From assembly GCF_019431355.1 (NCBI RefSeq), contig NZ_CP080269.1, forward strand, positions 682,001 through 746,000: a stretch of 64,000 nt of DNA, in the 5' to 3' direction. The notes under the pieces are model-generated. The model was not told the origin of the DNA and made no database searches. It was given only the letters and a program-made list of their open reading frames with translations. Below are positions 51,983 through 60,621 of the stretch, one piece after another; position 1 is the first letter of the stretch, and each line of letters begins with the position of its first letter. Origin of the DNA: Paenibacillus sp. R14(2021). Its GTDB lineage: Bacteria; Bacillota; Bacilli; Paenibacillales; Paenibacillaceae. The translations under genes were made by a program, and so were the position numbers.

Positions 51983-51992
51983 AAAACGTTTT
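51983..51992 (+). promoter_or_regulatory. LacI-type operator before the importer genes
   Basis: Third copy of AAAACGTTTT, flanked by TCA and TTGGA, 38 bases before the solute-binding protein ATG. A weak TTGTTT lies at 51973-51978. Confidence 0.72.
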
Positions 51993-52030
51993 TGGATTAA
52001 CCAATTTCGAAAAATATGGGGGATTAGACG

Positions 52031-53383
52031 ATGAAAAAACATGTACCGGCAATGGCAGCTCTTCTGATTGGCGCTTCTTTGCTCTCGGCCTGCGGCAACG
52101 ATAACTCGAATGCCGGCAGCAATCAAACCGGAGCCGATGCGGGCGGGAACGCGGACAATAACCAAGAAGTGACGATTCAATATTGGCATACGCAAACCGA
52201 AGAAGACCGCGTAAAGCAGCTCAAGGCGCTCATCAGCAAATTTGAAAGCGAAAACAAAGGCGTGCACGTTGAACAAATCCCGATCGCGGAAGAGGATTTC
52301 CCGACGAAGATCTCGGCTGCACTGGCAGCGAACAAGCTCCCGGCCATCATCGAAGGCGGTATCGACGCCATGCAATTACTGGGCTCCCAAGAGGTGAGCG
52401 ACACGGCAACGAGCGAAGCGGTCATCAATGAGCTGGGCAAAGACGATTTCTACACCGGCGCGCTTGCATCGCTCAAAAACCCGGATGGCGAAGGCTACCT
52501 TGGCGTTCCGATTTCAGGCTGGGTGCAAGGGATCTGGTACAACAAGAAAATCTTCGCCGAGAAGGGCTTGCAGCCCCCGACGACATGGGAAAACATTCTG
52601 AAAGCGGCGCAAACGCTTAACGCGGCGGACAAGAAGCAATACGGGATCGTCATCGGCAAAGCGAAGGACGATTTCACGGAACAAACCTTCAGCCAGTTCG
52701 CGCTGTCCAACGACGCGAAGATCTTCGACCAGAACGGCGACCCTGCCTTTACATCGGATCAAATGAAGGAAGCGCTGACGTATTATAAGGATTTGTCGAA
52801 ATTCACTCCTCCGGGTGCGACGACTTGGCGGGATGCGCATGACCTGTACCTGTCGGGCAGCGTACCGATGATGATGTACTCCACGTACATCATGCCGGAT
52901 CTGTCCAAGAACGCCGAGCTTGCCAAGAATACGGGCTTTGCGATTCCGGAGCACAAGAATAAAGCGACCTTTGGCCAAATCACGGGACTTGCGATTACGA
53001 ATACGATTGACAAGAGCGAGACGGAAGCTGCAAAAAAATTCGTATCATTCTTGATGCAGAAAGAGAACAATATCAACTATCTGCATATCGCCCCGGGCGG
53101 AGCGAACCCAACCCGCAAATCGGTGGCCTCCGATCCGACTTACTTGGAAAATCCAATTCTGAAAGCGTTCGGAGAGACGGCGGCTCTAATCCCAGCCGGC
53201 CTTGAGAACCTGCAGCGTTTCGGCTTCCAAGATAACAAGACGTACACTGTCATGGGTGACATTTCGTCGCGCTTCATCATTCCGGAAGCGGTCAACAGCA
53301 TCACGGAGCACGACGGCGACGTCAACGAAGCCGCAGACAAAGCCGAGGCTTCCATGAAAGAAACGGTAGCGCAATCGAAATAA
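52031..53383 (+). CDS. ycjN: ABC transporter sugar-binding lipoprotein
   Basis: The protein has 450 residues. The lipoprotein signal MKKHVPAMAALLIGASLLSA-C ends in lipobox LSAC (Cys21), followed by an Asn/Asp/Gly-rich linker. The family 1 solute-binding fold shows EVTIQYWHTQTEEDRVKQLK, LGVPISGWVQGIWYNKKIF and PGGANPTRKSVASDPTYLEN. It captures the glycoside outside the membrane and delivers it to the two permeases. No ATPase gene is in the cluster, so a shared MsmX/MalK-type ATPase is expected. Confidence 0.92.
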   Translation: MKKHVPAMAALLIGASLLSACGNDNSNAGSNQTGADAGGNADNNQEVTIQYWHTQTEEDRVKQLKALISKFESENKGVHVEQIPIAEEDFPTKISAALAANKLPAIIEGGIDAMQLLGSQEVSDTATSEAVINELGKDDFYTGALASLKNPDGEGYLGVPISGWVQGIWYNKKIFAEKGLQPPTTWENILKAAQTLNAADKKQYGIVIGKAKDDFTEQTFSQFALSNDAKIFDQNGDPAFTSDQMKEALTYYKDLSKFTPPGATTWRDAHDLYLSGSVPMMMYSTYIMPDLSKNAELAKNTGFAIPEHKNKATFGQITGLAITNTIDKSETEAAKKFVSFLMQKENNINYLHIAPGGANPTRKSVASDPTYLENPILKAFGETAALIPAGLENLQRFGFQDNKTYTVMGDISSRFIIPEAVNSITEHDGDVNEAADKAEASMKETVAQSK

Positions 53384-53412
53384 AAAGCAGCAAGGACAAA
53401 GGAGTGAACATC

Positions 53413-53447
53413 TGCGGCGAATCCCCCTTGCATGGGGGTTTCGCTGC
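53413..53447 (+). promoter_or_regulatory. Intercistronic hairpin after the binding-protein gene
   Basis: GCGGCGAA-CCCCC pairs with GGGGG-TTCGCTGC around a TTGCAT loop, with no T run. Such hairpins can protect upstream mRNA and reduce permease expression relative to the binding protein, as for malE-malF. Confidence 0.65.
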
Positions 53448-53456
53448 AATGAAGCT

Positions 53457-54326
53457 ATGAAAAAAACTTCCAAAGCAGCAGAAGCCAGGCTTGGTTATTT
53501 ATTGATCGCGCCCTCATTGGCATTGATTGCGGCAGTTATCGTGTATCCACTTTTTTATAATATCTGGCTGAGCTTCAATCACGTATCACTTAATCCGCGC
53601 AAACCGAGCAAATTTATCGGTTTCGGCAATTATAAGAGCTTGATCTTAGACGGCAGCTTCTGGCATTCGATCGCGGTAACGCTGATTTATGCGATCATCA
53701 CCGTTGTCGGTGCGACGGTAATTGGTCTATACGCGGCACTGCTGCTGAATCAGAAGATGAAGGGCCGCCGTCTCTATCGTTCCGTTATTCTGCTTCCTTA
53801 TGTCGCGCCGGTCATCTCGCTGGTATTCATCTGGAAGTACATGTTCAACCCGGCCTACGGCATCGTGAACGATGTGCTTGTTGATCAGCTGCATCTGCTC
53901 AGCCACCGCATCGATTGGCTGGATTCCGCGTCAGGTTCGCTCTGGCTCGTCATTATATTTGATATTTGGCATCTGTTCCCGTTCACGTTCATGATGATTC
54001 TCGCCAAGATGCAGTCCATTGATGAATCGATGTACGAAGCCGCGAGCATCGACGGCGCAACGCCTTGGCGCAAGCTGTGGCACATCACGCTGCCGGAAAT
54101 CAAATTCGTCGTTGCTTCGCTTGTCGTACTGCGGTTCATCTGGAACTTCTATAAATTCGACGAGATCTATCTGCTGTCCAAGCAAGTGCCCGTTGTCGGC
54201 GTGTATACCTACATGACCGCCTTCTCGACCTACAATTACGGCTTGGCTTCGGCCATTACGGTATCGTTGTTCGTTCTCGTCATGGCACTTGTGCTTGTCA
54301 TCGTTAGGAAGGTGATCAAATGGTAA
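53457..54326 (+). CDS. ycjO: Sugar ABC transporter permease, MalF-type
   Basis: The protein has 289 residues with six TM segments. The cytoplasmic EAA loop reads YEAASIDGATPWRKLWHITL-P, coupling to the ATPase. Start ATG 53457, with ribosome site weak after the hairpin. The last codons overlap the next permease gene. Confidence 0.93.
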   Translation: MKKTSKAAEARLGYLLIAPSLALIAAVIVYPLFYNIWLSFNHVSLNPRKPSKFIGFGNYKSLILDGSFWHSIAVTLIYAIITVVGATVIGLYAALLLNQKMKGRRLYRSVILLPYVAPVISLVFIWKYMFNPAYGIVNDVLVDQLHLLSHRIDWLDSASGSLWLVIIFDIWHLFPFTFMMILAKMQSIDESMYEAASIDGATPWRKLWHITLPEIKFVVASLVVLRFIWNFYKFDEIYLLSKQVPVVGVYTYMTAFSTYNYGLASAITVSLFVLVMALVLVIVRKVIKW

Positions 54327-55162
54327 CCACGAACGGTTTTGCAAAAAGGCTGATTTTATACGTTCTTGTCGCGCTGACGCTGTTCACCGCTATTTTTCCG
54401 TTTCTGATGATGCTGAGTACGGCGCTGAAGCCTAGCGCCGAAACCATCAGTCTAAATCCGACGTTTTTCCCGCGCCACATCACATGGGAGAATTTCCGCG
54501 ATGTCTTGAATCCGGACGTGTTCCCGTTCTGGCGTTATTTCCTGAACAGCTTCCAAATCTCCTTCGCGACAGCGCTGATCTCCGTCGTTGTCGGCACCAT
54601 GGGCGCTTATAGCTTTGCCCGCCTAGATTACAAGGGACGCGGCGTTTTCCAGAAAGGCGTCTTGTTCATCTACATGTTCTCCGGCGTGCTGCTCATCGTA
54701 CCGTTGTACAAAATGGTTACGGCCGCCGGCCTGTACGATACGAAAGTATCGCTAGTCATCGTCTACATCGTGCTTACCATGCCGGTTACGCTCTACATGC
54801 TGGGAAACTATTTCCGCACGATACCGGAATCCTTGGAGGAAGCCGCTCTCATTGATGGTCTGAACCGGTTTCAGGTTATCTATAAAATCATTGTGCCGTT
54901 GTCGCTGCCGGCGATTGCGTCTGTCTTCATTTACGTGTTCATGATTGCATGGAACGACTATTTGTTCGCTTCGATCTTCATCACGTCCGAGGACAAAATG
55001 ACGCTGCCGATCGGGCTCAGCCATTTGTTCCAAACGAAAAACTTCGTCTGGGGACGCATGATGGCGGCTTCGCTGCTGACGGCGGTTCCGATCGTCATCC
55101 TGTTCAGCCTCGTAGAGAAATATTTCTCCGGCGGCTTGACCGAAGGCGGCGTCAAAGGTTAA
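54320..55162 (+). CDS. ycjP: Sugar ABC transporter permease, MalG-type
   Basis: The protein has 280 residues with six TM segments and the EAA motif LEEAALIDGLNRFQVIYKII-P. N-terminal FAKRLILYVLVALTLFTAIF and terminal YFSGGLTEGGVKG are standard for the CUT1 group. It overlaps ycjO by seven bases, so the two are translated together. Confidence 0.93.
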   Translation: MVTTNGFAKRLILYVLVALTLFTAIFPFLMMLSTALKPSAETISLNPTFFPRHITWENFRDVLNPDVFPFWRYFLNSFQISFATALISVVVGTMGAYSFARLDYKGRGVFQKGVLFIYMFSGVLLIVPLYKMVTAAGLYDTKVSLVIVYIVLTMPVTLYMLGNYFRTIPESLEEAALIDGLNRFQVIYKIIVPLSLPAIASVFIYVFMIAWNDYLFASIFITSEDKMTLPIGLSHLFQTKNFVWGRMMAASLLTAVPIVILFSLVEKYFSGGLTEGGVKG

Positions 55163-55190
55163 TCGAATACCATTCACGGGAGGCATCATC

Positions 55191-56246
55191 ATGAGTAAAC
55201 AATTAGTGGCCGTCGCGCCTAGACAAGCAGAGCTCTTACATTACGAAGATCGTCCGATCGCTGCGAACGAAATCAAAGTCAAAGTCAATTACGCTTCGCC
55301 GAAGCACGGCTCGGAGCTGGCGGATTTTCGCGGCGAAACGCCATTCCTGAACGACCAATACGATCCCGAATGGCAGCTGTTCCTGCCGCGCGATCCGGGC
55401 GAGGAGCTGGGCGTTAAGTTCGGCGAATGGAACCTCGGCAACCAATGGGTCGGCACGGTTACCGAAGCCGGCAGTGAAGTGACGGATTACGCGGTCGGCG
55501 ACATGGTTTGCAGCTACGGCGGCATTCGCGAGACGCATATTATCAAGGCGGTCGACAATTACCGGCTATATAAAATGAAACCGGGCATGTCCTGGAAAAA
55601 CGCCGTATGCTATGATCCTGCTCAATTCGCACTCGGTGCGATCCGCGACGGCCATGTCCGTCCGGGCGACCGCGTCGCGGTAATTGGCCTCGGTGCAATC
55701 GGCCAGATCGCAGCGCAACTGGCCAAGAAACTCGGCGCAAGCTATGTAGCCGTCATCGATCCGATTGAAGCTCGCCGCGATGTGGCGCTTCGCGACGGCG
55801 CGGATGCGGCATTTGACTCCATGAACTGCGACGTCGGCCTTGAGCTGAAGAAAGCGACGAACAAGCAAGGCGTCGACGTTATCATCGAGACGAGCGCGAA
55901 CGTGCATGCGCTGCAGGATTCGCTCCGCGGGCTGGCATACGGCGGCACAATCGCATACGCCGGGTGGGCGAAGGAATTCAAAGGCGGGCTGAACCTCGGA
56001 CGGGAAGCGCATTTCAACAATGCCAAGATCGTCTTCTCGCGCGCGGGCAGTGAGCCGAATCCCGACTATCCGCGCTGGAACCGCAAACGCATTGAGGAAG
56101 TGTGCTGGGAGATGCTGAGCAGCGGCTACATTAACTGCGAGCACATCGTTTCGCCGGTTGTCAGCTTCGAAGAATCCGCCGAGGCGTACTGCGAAGTCGT
56201 GGACCGGCGTCCGGAGCTAAGCATCAAGCTGGGTATTACGTTCTAA
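55191..56246 (+). CDS. ycjQ: Zinc-type dehydrogenase, YcjQ-like (guloside 3-dehydrogenase)
   Basis: The protein has 351 residues of the MDR superfamily: catalytic domain with VNYASPKHGSELADFRGETP, then VGTVTEAGSEVTDYAVGDMV. The Rossmann motif is VAVIGLGAIGQIAAQLAKKL. The HGSE and DPGEELG segments resemble the sugar-dehydrogenase group to which E. coli YcjQ belongs. YcjQ oxidises C3 of D-gulosides with NAD. Position between ycjP and ycjR equivalents supports this specific role over a generic alcohol dehydrogenase. Confidence 0.85.
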   Translation: MSKQLVAVAPRQAELLHYEDRPIAANEIKVKVNYASPKHGSELADFRGETPFLNDQYDPEWQLFLPRDPGEELGVKFGEWNLGNQWVGTVTEAGSEVTDYAVGDMVCSYGGIRETHIIKAVDNYRLYKMKPGMSWKNAVCYDPAQFALGAIRDGHVRPGDRVAVIGLGAIGQIAAQLAKKLGASYVAVIDPIEARRDVALRDGADAAFDSMNCDVGLELKKATNKQGVDVIIETSANVHALQDSLRGLAYGGTIAYAGWAKEFKGGLNLGREAHFNNAKIVFSRAGSEPNPDYPRWNRKRIEEVCWEMLSSGYINCEHIVSPVVSFEESAEAYCEVVDRRPELSIKLGITF

Positions 56247-56284
56247 GTCTGCTGAGAGTGATTAACTAAAGCGAGGTCTTTCGA

Positions 56285-57097
56285 ATGAAAATAGCTACAC
56301 AGGACAAGCCTTTCTTCCCGGAGCAGGTAGAAGCGAAACTCGCAGCCGTGCAAGCGATGGGGTTTGATGCCTATGAAATCGACGGCAAGCTGCTGATTGA
56401 CGAATTTGAAGCCGTGAAGCGCGCGATCCGTACGCTCGGTATTGAAGTCCCGACTGCCTGCGGCGGATACCGCGGCTGGATCGGCGATTTCAATGCCGAA
56501 CGGCGCGAGCATTCCATAACGGACATCGGCGAAATATTGAAGCATTTGGCCGAGATCTCGGGAAAAGGGATTGTCGTGCCTGCGGCATGGGGCATGTTCT
56601 CCCGCAGGCTTCCACCGCACACGCCGCCGCGCTCCGACGAAGAAACAAGAGCCGTGCTTCTCGATTCGCTGGGCAGGATCAACCGCGTTGCGGAACAAAC
56701 TGGTACCTATCTCTACCTCGAACCGCTGAACCGCTACGAAGATTATATGATCAACTCGCTCTCGGATGCCGTCAGCCTTATTGAAGAAGGCGGGTTCTCC
56801 CGCGTACAGGTCATTGCGGATTTTTTCCATATGAATATCGAAGAGCGCAATATCGCTGCCAGCCTGAAAGCGGCGCGCAAGCATCTCGGCCATGTCCATC
56901 TGGCGGATAGTCACCGGTTTCAGCCCGGAGACGGCCACATGGATTTCGTCTCGGGCTTCCGGGCGCTGAAGGAAATCGGATACGACGATTATCTAGCTTT
57001 CGAATGCCGCGTGCAGGGTGAAGACGAAGCGTCGATCTACCGAGCGTCCGTCAACTATATCCGTGCCTGTCTGAGACAGGCGGAGCAATCTAATTAA
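56285..57097 (+). CDS. ycjR: TIM-barrel sugar isomerase/epimerase, YcjR-like
   Basis: The protein has 270 residues of the AP-endonuclease family 2 / xylose-isomerase-like fold. Metal-site segments: YLYLEPLNRYEDYMINSLSD (Glu), VQVIADFFHMNIEE (Asp, His), HVHLADSHRFQPGDGHMDF (His, Asp) and YLAFECRVQGE (Glu). In E. coli YcjR is a 3-dehydro-D-guloside 4-epimerase, converting the product of YcjQ to the substrate of YcjS. Here the gene order is the same. Confidence 0.87.
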   Translation: MKIATQDKPFFPEQVEAKLAAVQAMGFDAYEIDGKLLIDEFEAVKRAIRTLGIEVPTACGGYRGWIGDFNAERREHSITDIGEILKHLAEISGKGIVVPAAWGMFSRRLPPHTPPRSDEETRAVLLDSLGRINRVAEQTGTYLYLEPLNRYEDYMINSLSDAVSLIEEGGFSRVQVIADFFHMNIEERNIAASLKAARKHLGHVHLADSHRFQPGDGHMDFVSGFRALKEIGYDDYLAFECRVQGEDEASIYRASVNYIRACLRQAEQSN

Positions 57098-57100
57098 ACA

Positions 57101-57154
57101 GCCGCCTACGCGCGGAACGCATATCGCTCCGCGATGCGTTCCGTACGCAGGCGG
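57101..57154 (+). promoter_or_regulatory. Large intercistronic hairpin between ycjR and ycjS equivalents
   Basis: GCCGCCT...GGAACGCAT pairs with ATGCGTTCC...AGGCGGC, about 20 pairs with small bulges and no T run. A partial terminator or mRNA-stability element is likely. Confidence 0.65.
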
Positions 57155-57179
57155 CGTTGAACGATAGGGAAGTGAATAC

Positions 57180-58220
57180 ATGGGTAAGCTGAAGGTCGGC
57201 CTGATCGGTACCGGCGAAATCGCGCAGGTTGCTCATATTCCGGCGTATAGGAAGCGTTCGGAAGAGGTGGAGATCGTGGCGCTGGTCAACCGAAGCAGAG
57301 AGAAGGCAGAGGAGATCGCAGCGCAGTACGGTATTTCGAACGTATTTACGAGCCATAAGGAAATGTTCGAAGCATGCGAATTGGATGCCGTTAGCGTCTG
57401 TACGCCGAATCGCTCGCATGCGGCAATGGTCATCGACGCGCTGCATGCGGGCTGCCATGTGTTGTGCGAGAAACCGCCGGCGCTCCATGCGAGCGACGCT
57501 GAAGCTATGGCAGCCGCCGCGGCCCGAAGCGGCCGTATGCTGGCATATAATTTCAGCTTCCGCTACTCAAGCGAGGTAGAAGCGCTCAAGCGGTACGCCG
57601 ACGCCGGCGAGCTTGGGCATATTTACGCTGCCCGCGTGGAAGCGATGCGCCGCAGAGGAATTCCCGGATGGGGTTCCTTCACGAATAAAGAGCTGCAAGG
57701 CGGCGGGCCGCTTATCGACATCGGAATTCATATGCTGGACACAGCGCTGTACCTCATGGATTTTCCCGAGCCGGCATCCGTGCTCGCGGCCACGCATCAA
57801 CAAATCGGCAACCGTCCGGGCGTTGGTCTGATGGGCAGTTGGGATCCGGAGGCATTCACGGTTGAGGACGCCGCCATGGGGATGATTCGCTTCAAGAACG
57901 GCGCATCGCTTCTGCTCGAAACGTCGTTTGCGATCAACATGCGGGAGAAACAGACGATGAATGTGCATTTGTTCGGCAATCAAGGCGGCGCGACAGTATT
58001 TCCGCCGGCCTTTTTTCAAGAGAAGCACGGCTCGCTCGTCGATTTGTCGCTTCCATTTATTGTGGAGCACGACAAGCGTCAGCGGGCCGTGGACGATTTT
58101 ATTACGTGCTGCCTGGAGGGCAAGACGCCTCGCTGCACGGCGGAACAAGGCGTCCAAATCATGCGGCTGATCGATGCCTTTTATCAGTCGGCGGAAACCG
58201 GCGAAGCCGTATATCTATAA
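57180..58220 (+). CDS. ycjS: Gfo/Idh/MocA oxidoreductase, YcjS-like (glucoside 3-dehydrogenase)
   Basis: The protein has 346 residues. The N-terminal Rossmann part is LKVGLIGTGEIAQVAHIPAY, and the active-site motif HVLCEKPPALHASDAEAMA contains Glu-Lys-Pro. The C-terminal sheet has GGGPLIDIGIHMLDTALYLM, with the catalytic Asp-x3-His. E. coli YcjS oxidises/reduces C3 of D-glucosides with NAD. Together with YcjQ and YcjR it would invert C4 of the sugar, turning D-gulosides into D-glucosides. Confidence 0.88.
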   Translation: MGKLKVGLIGTGEIAQVAHIPAYRKRSEEVEIVALVNRSREKAEEIAAQYGISNVFTSHKEMFEACELDAVSVCTPNRSHAAMVIDALHAGCHVLCEKPPALHASDAEAMAAAAARSGRMLAYNFSFRYSSEVEALKRYADAGELGHIYAARVEAMRRRGIPGWGSFTNKELQGGGPLIDIGIHMLDTALYLMDFPEPASVLAATHQQIGNRPGVGLMGSWDPEAFTVEDAAMGMIRFKNGASLLLETSFAINMREKQTMNVHLFGNQGGATVFPPAFFQEKHGSLVDLSLPFIVEHDKRQRAVDDFITCCLEGKTPRCTAEQGVQIMRLIDAFYQSAETGEAVYL

Positions 58221-58250
58221 AGAAAGAAAGCTTGGGGAAGAGGAAACCAA

Positions 58251-60614
58251 ATGCTGCAGTATGGATTGGGAATCGGGGAAGACCAAAACTGGCTTTTCTC
58301 GGAAAACGGCTTTCAAGGCGAACTGCTGGGCAAGACGGAGACGATCATGGCGCTTGGCAACGGCTATATGGGTCTTCGTTCCTCGCCGGAGGAATCGTAC
58401 TTGAAGCAAACCCGCAATTTATTCGTTGCGGGCACCTTCAACAAATTCGATGACGGCGAAGCGACGGAGCTGCCGAATGCCGCCGATCTGACGGAGATGG
58501 AAATCGTGCTGGGCGGCGAGAGGCTGTCGCTTGAAAGCGGCCGCGTCCATGTATACCAGAAAAGCTTGAATTTGCGGACAGGGGAACTAACGCGCGAATT
58601 TCTATGGGAGAGCCCTAAAGGGCGCAAGTACAGCTGCCGCTTCTTGCGTTTCGTGTCGCTCGATAATTTGCACATGCTCGGCATGCGCATGGAAATCACC
58701 CCGCTGAGCGGCGAGTGCGAGCTGCGCTGGACAAGCGGCATCAACGGCCAGATGACCAATTCCGGCGCGCAGCATTTCCACGAGGGCATCAAGCGGATTT
58801 ACGACAAGGAAATCGCGCAGCTGGTACAGACGACAACGCAGTCGAACATCGACTTCGTACTCCATGCCGCCAATCGCTGGGAATTGGACGGAGAGCCGCT
58901 CGCGCTGAAGCCGGAGATGAATATAGGCCGCCGCAAGGTCGGCATGTCATATTCATGCACGGTGCCGGCCGCGTCGGTCATCGCTGTCGAGAAAATCGCG
59001 AGCGTCAACACGAGCCGCGATGCCGAAGCCATGCAGGGAGAGGCGTACAGCCTGGATATGCTGCGGGAAAAGTCCCTGCAAGCGTTCCGCTCAAACTTCG
59101 GCAAGGGCTATGCCGCACTCCTGTCGGACAGCGCTGCCCGTTGGAAGGCCTACTGGGACAACGCAGACATCACCATCGAGAGCGAAGAGGACGGATTTGA
59201 TCAGTTAGCGGTCCGGTTTGCGCAGTATCATCTGCTGATCATGACCCCGCATCACGACTCCCGTTATGGGATCGGGGCGAAGGGCTTGACCGGCGAAGGG
59301 TACAAGGGTCATTCCTTCTGGGATTCCGAAATATTCATCCTTCCATATTTCCTGCATACGATGCCCAGCATCGCGAAGGGGCTGCTGGAATACCGTTATC
59401 TTGGCTTGGACGGTGCCCGTCTTAAAGCCGCTGACAATGGCTATGAAGGCGCGATGTATCCGTGGGAGACGGCCTTTACGGGCAAGGAAGAGACGCCGGT
59501 ATGGGGCGCGGTGAACGTGCTCACGGGCAAAGCAACGAAGATTTGGTCGGGCTTTCTGGAGCAGCACATTTCGGCGGACATCGCGTTTGCGGTTGTTAAG
59601 TACGCACAGGCCACCGGCGATGAAGCGTTTATGGATGCTATGGGAGCTGAGATGTTGATCGAAATCGCTTCATTCTGGGCGAGCCGTGTTGTGTGGGACG
59701 AGTCGAGACAGGCATACGTCATCCTGAACATCATCGGCCCTGACGAATACAAGGAGCATATCGACAACAACGCATTCTCGAATTACATGGCGCAATGGGC
59801 CATTCAAGCGACTATCGAGCTGTGCCTGTCCTATCAGGAAACAAAACCGGACATCTACCGGCGCTTGAACGAGACGTTCGGCATCGAAGACAGACTGGAC
59901 CAGTGGCGCAAAGTCGCTGCACGCCTCTATCTTCCGTCTCCGAGAGCAGGCGACAACCTGATTCCGCAGGACGATACGTATTTGACCAAGCCTTCGATCG
60001 ATATTGCGCCTTACAAAAACAGCGCTTCGGTGCAGGGCATTCTGCGGGACTACAGCCGGGATCAGGTCATCGGCATGCAGGTATCCAAGCAGGCCGACGT
60101 CGTGATGCTGCTTTACCTGCTGCAGAATCGATTCTCGAACGAAGTGAAGGCCGCGAATTTATCGTACTATGAATCAAAAACGATCCACGACTCTTCGCTC
60201 AGCATGGCCGTGCACAGCATCGTTGCTAGCGGCATCGGCGAACGGGAGACGGCATACGAGTTCTTCCGACAGGCATCGGAAATCGATCTGGGTGCGAACA
60301 TGAAATCGTCGGACGCCGGCATCCATTCCGCATCGCTTGGCGGCATCTGGAAATGCATCGTCTTCGGCTTCGCAGGGATTCAAGCGGAGAACGGCGAACT
60401 GAGCATGACGCCGCGATTGCCATCGAAATGGAAATCGCTGCGGTTCCCATTCGTGTGGAAAGGGACTCGGCTCCAAATTGAGCTTACGCACGAGCAAATC
60501 GCGATCGAGGCGGAATCGCCTTCGCCGGTTCCGATCGATGTGAGGATCGGGCACCAAGTCTACAGGCTGGAGGATCGGCTGACCGTATCCTACTCGAGTG
60601 CGCAAGGGAGTTGA
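58251..60614 (+). CDS. ycjT: GH65 disaccharide phosphorylase (YcjT/kojibiose phosphorylase-like)
   Basis: The enzyme has 787 residues: N-terminal beta-sandwich (residues about 10-270), (alpha/alpha)6 catalytic barrel (about 320-680), and a small C-terminal sheet. The general acid Glu499 lies in NIIGPDEYKEHIDNNAF. KGHSFWDSEIFILPYF and the phosphate-site HSASLGGIWKCIVFGFAG are conserved. It phosphorolyses an alpha-glucoside with inversion to beta-glucose 1-phosphate, feeding the mutase at the start of the cluster. E. coli YcjT is a kojibiose phosphorylase; trehalose, maltose or nigerose specificity remains possible. Confidence 0.9.
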   Translation: MLQYGLGIGEDQNWLFSENGFQGELLGKTETIMALGNGYMGLRSSPEESYLKQTRNLFVAGTFNKFDDGEATELPNAADLTEMEIVLGGERLSLESGRVHVYQKSLNLRTGELTREFLWESPKGRKYSCRFLRFVSLDNLHMLGMRMEITPLSGECELRWTSGINGQMTNSGAQHFHEGIKRIYDKEIAQLVQTTTQSNIDFVLHAANRWELDGEPLALKPEMNIGRRKVGMSYSCTVPAASVIAVEKIASVNTSRDAEAMQGEAYSLDMLREKSLQAFRSNFGKGYAALLSDSAARWKAYWDNADITIESEEDGFDQLAVRFAQYHLLIMTPHHDSRYGIGAKGLTGEGYKGHSFWDSEIFILPYFLHTMPSIAKGLLEYRYLGLDGARLKAADNGYEGAMYPWETAFTGKEETPVWGAVNVLTGKATKIWSGFLEQHISADIAFAVVKYAQATGDEAFMDAMGAEMLIEIASFWASRVVWDESRQAYVILNIIGPDEYKEHIDNNAFSNYMAQWAIQATIELCLSYQETKPDIYRRLNETFGIEDRLDQWRKVAARLYLPSPRAGDNLIPQDDTYLTKPSIDIAPYKNSASVQGILRDYSRDQVIGMQVSKQADVVMLLYLLQNRFSNEVKAANLSYYESKTIHDSSLSMAVHSIVASGIGERETAYEFFRQASEIDLGANMKSSDAGIHSASLGGIWKCIVFGFAGIQAENGELSMTPRLPSKWKSLRFPFVWKGTRLQIELTHEQIAIEAESPSPVPIDVRIGHQVYRLEDRLTVSYSSAQGS

Positions 60615-60621
60615 CGATCCT

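Noticed and set aside
50090-51992. AAAACGTTTT sites as CcpA cre boxes
   Set aside because: They share the CG centre, but all three are identical, symmetrical, and lie before the local lacI-type gene and its neighbours, which fits the local regulator better. Not fully excluded.
53413-53447. Hairpin after the binding-protein gene as a full terminator
   Set aside because: It has no T run and the permease genes downstream belong to the same importer, so complete termination is implausible.
55566-58157. Long open frames antisense to the ycj-like genes
   Set aside because: High-GC genes leave long antisense frames. They lack ribosome sites and recognisable domains, while the sense genes are unambiguous.
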